Positions 4,620 to 5,258 of a stretch of DNA of 5,258 nt are shown piece by piece. The stretch spans positions 1-5,258 of the forward strand of contig JAHEAK010000425.1 of assembly GCA_024642805.1 (NCBI GenBank). Reading direction: 5' to 3'. How positions within the stretch are numbered: the first letter of the stretch is position 1; each line of letters begins with the position of its first letter. A model generated the notes under the pieces. That model did no database searches. It had not been told where the DNA came from and worked only from the letters and a program-made list of their open reading frames with translations. The DNA comes from Kofleriaceae bacterium (lineage in GTDB: Bacteria > Myxococcota_A > Polyangia > Haliangiales > Haliangiaceae). The translations under genes and the position numbers were made by a program.

Positions 4620-5258
4620 CGAGGCACGGGCTCTTCGAAGGCGTTGACCGGTCTTGTGGCACTGGTCATCGCTTTCACCTGTTGTAAGAAGAAAAGCGAT
4701 CGCGAGTCTGCGGATCGACCGGTCAGCTCCATGACCGAGTTGTATGGGCTCAAGAAGGTGCCCACCTTCAGTATCCAGCTCAGCGAGGCTGACATGGCCA
4801 GCATGCGAGCCAAGCCAAAGGACTGGCGCAAGGGCGATTTCGAATATGCCGGGCAGGCCTACGAGGACGTGGCTGTCCGCCTCAAGGGCCATCGCAGCCT
4901 GCGCTCGATCGATGAGAAACCGAGCTTCAAGCTGCGTTTCGACAAAGGCAAGGAGCACAAGAAACGCCGCTTCCTCGAGCTCTCTCGGCTCACCCTCAAC
5001 AACCTCGTCGAGGACCCAACCGTGATTCGGGAGTACCTGGCCTATCGGCTGGCCCGCGAGCTCAAGCTGCCGGTGCCCAAAGCGGGCTATGCGCAAGTGC
5101 AGGTCAACGGTCAGAACTACGGGCTTTACCTTGTCGTCGAGACCCCAGACGAAGACTTTCTCGAGCGGCGTTTCGGCAGTAGCGAGGGAGAACTCTATGA
5201 GGGCGAGTACGGCTGCGATCTAAGTCCTGAGGACGTGCCCGGCTTCGATCAAGATGTC
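4608..5258 (+). CDS. CotH-family protein (putative secreted/lipoprotein kinase), N-terminal part
   Basis: The frame runs open to the right edge, giving 217 residues. The N-terminus LARRGTGSSKALTGLVALVIAFTCCKKKSD looks like a lipoprotein signal, with Cys25 or Cys26 as attachment site, though the lipobox is poor. Residues 53-202 match the CotH family: FSIQLSEADMASM; VAVRLKGHRSLRS; KPSFKLRFDK at 104-113; LTLNNLVEDPTVIREYLAYRLARELKLPVPKAGYAQVQVNGQNYGLYLVVETPDEDFLERRFG (129-190, with the hallmark NN..D...RE, LPVPKAGY, VNG..YGLYL.VE); then GELYEG. CotH of Bacillus is an atypical kinase that phosphorylates spore-coat proteins. The later part of the fold, with further catalytic residues, is beyond the window, so activity cannot be judged. 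GTG 4608 is the first usable start after an in-frame stop at 4542, but has no close Shine-Dalgarno. A sigma-54 promoter candidate lies upstream. Confidence 0.87.
   Translation, partial: MLARRGTGSSKALTGLVALVIAFTCCKKKSDRESADRPVSSMTELYGLKKVPTFSIQLSEADMASMRAKPKDWRKGDFEYAGQAYEDVAVRLKGHRSLRSIDEKPSFKLRFDKGKEHKKRRFLELSRLTLNNLVEDPTVIREYLAYRLARELKLPVPKAGYAQVQVNGQNYGLYLVVETPDEDFLERRFGSSEGELYEGEYGCDLSPEDVPGFDQDV

Noticed and set aside
4611..5096. Minus-strand open frame of 161 codons opposite the CotH-family gene
   Set aside because: The plus-strand translation carries the conserved CotH motifs over the same bases; the antisense product shows no domain.

Overview
The window reads as chromosomal DNA from a GC-rich Gram-negative bacterium, most likely a myxobacterium (Myxococcota). 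That placement is inferred from GC-rich codon third positions, tightly packed genes with ATGA overlaps, an ECF sigma factor followed by a membrane partner and lipoproteins, an outer-membrane FadL-like protein, and a CotH-family protein with a lipoprotein-like N-terminus. No rRNA or other taxonomic marker is present.

Layout: (1) The 3' end of truA (tRNA pseudouridine synthase) occupies the left edge up to 239. (2) A compact plus-strand cluster follows: ECF sigma factor (309-908), one-pass membrane protein and likely anti-sigma factor (905-1543), TPR-like lipoprotein (1540-2145), and cysteine-rich lipoprotein (2153-2659). The first three genes overlap by 4 bases at each junction and the fourth follows after 7 bases, so they are very probably one operon. 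(3) 47 bases later a FadL/OmpP1-type outer-membrane barrel protein (2707-4086) reads in the same direction, either as the end of the operon or from its own promoter. (4) A small two-helix membrane protein lies on the minus strand (4161-4418). (5) Divergent from it, a CotH-family protein (4608 to the right edge) is cut off by the window. The 189-base intergenic region between them holds a near-consensus sigma-54 promoter and several dyad elements.

The sigma to cysteine-rich lipoprotein block looks like a self-contained envelope-sensing module: a transcription regulator, its membrane tether, and two exported lipoproteins that could sense or act in the periplasm. None of the partner proteins shows a classical anti-sigma signature. 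The most striking molecular detail is the cysteine-rich lipoprotein. Its eight C-terminal cysteines are spaced in mirror symmetry, as expected for an antiparallel helical hairpin stapled by four disulfides.

No tRNA, rRNA, CRISPR array, insertion sequence or attachment site was seen. No gene-free stretch exceeds 300 bases.
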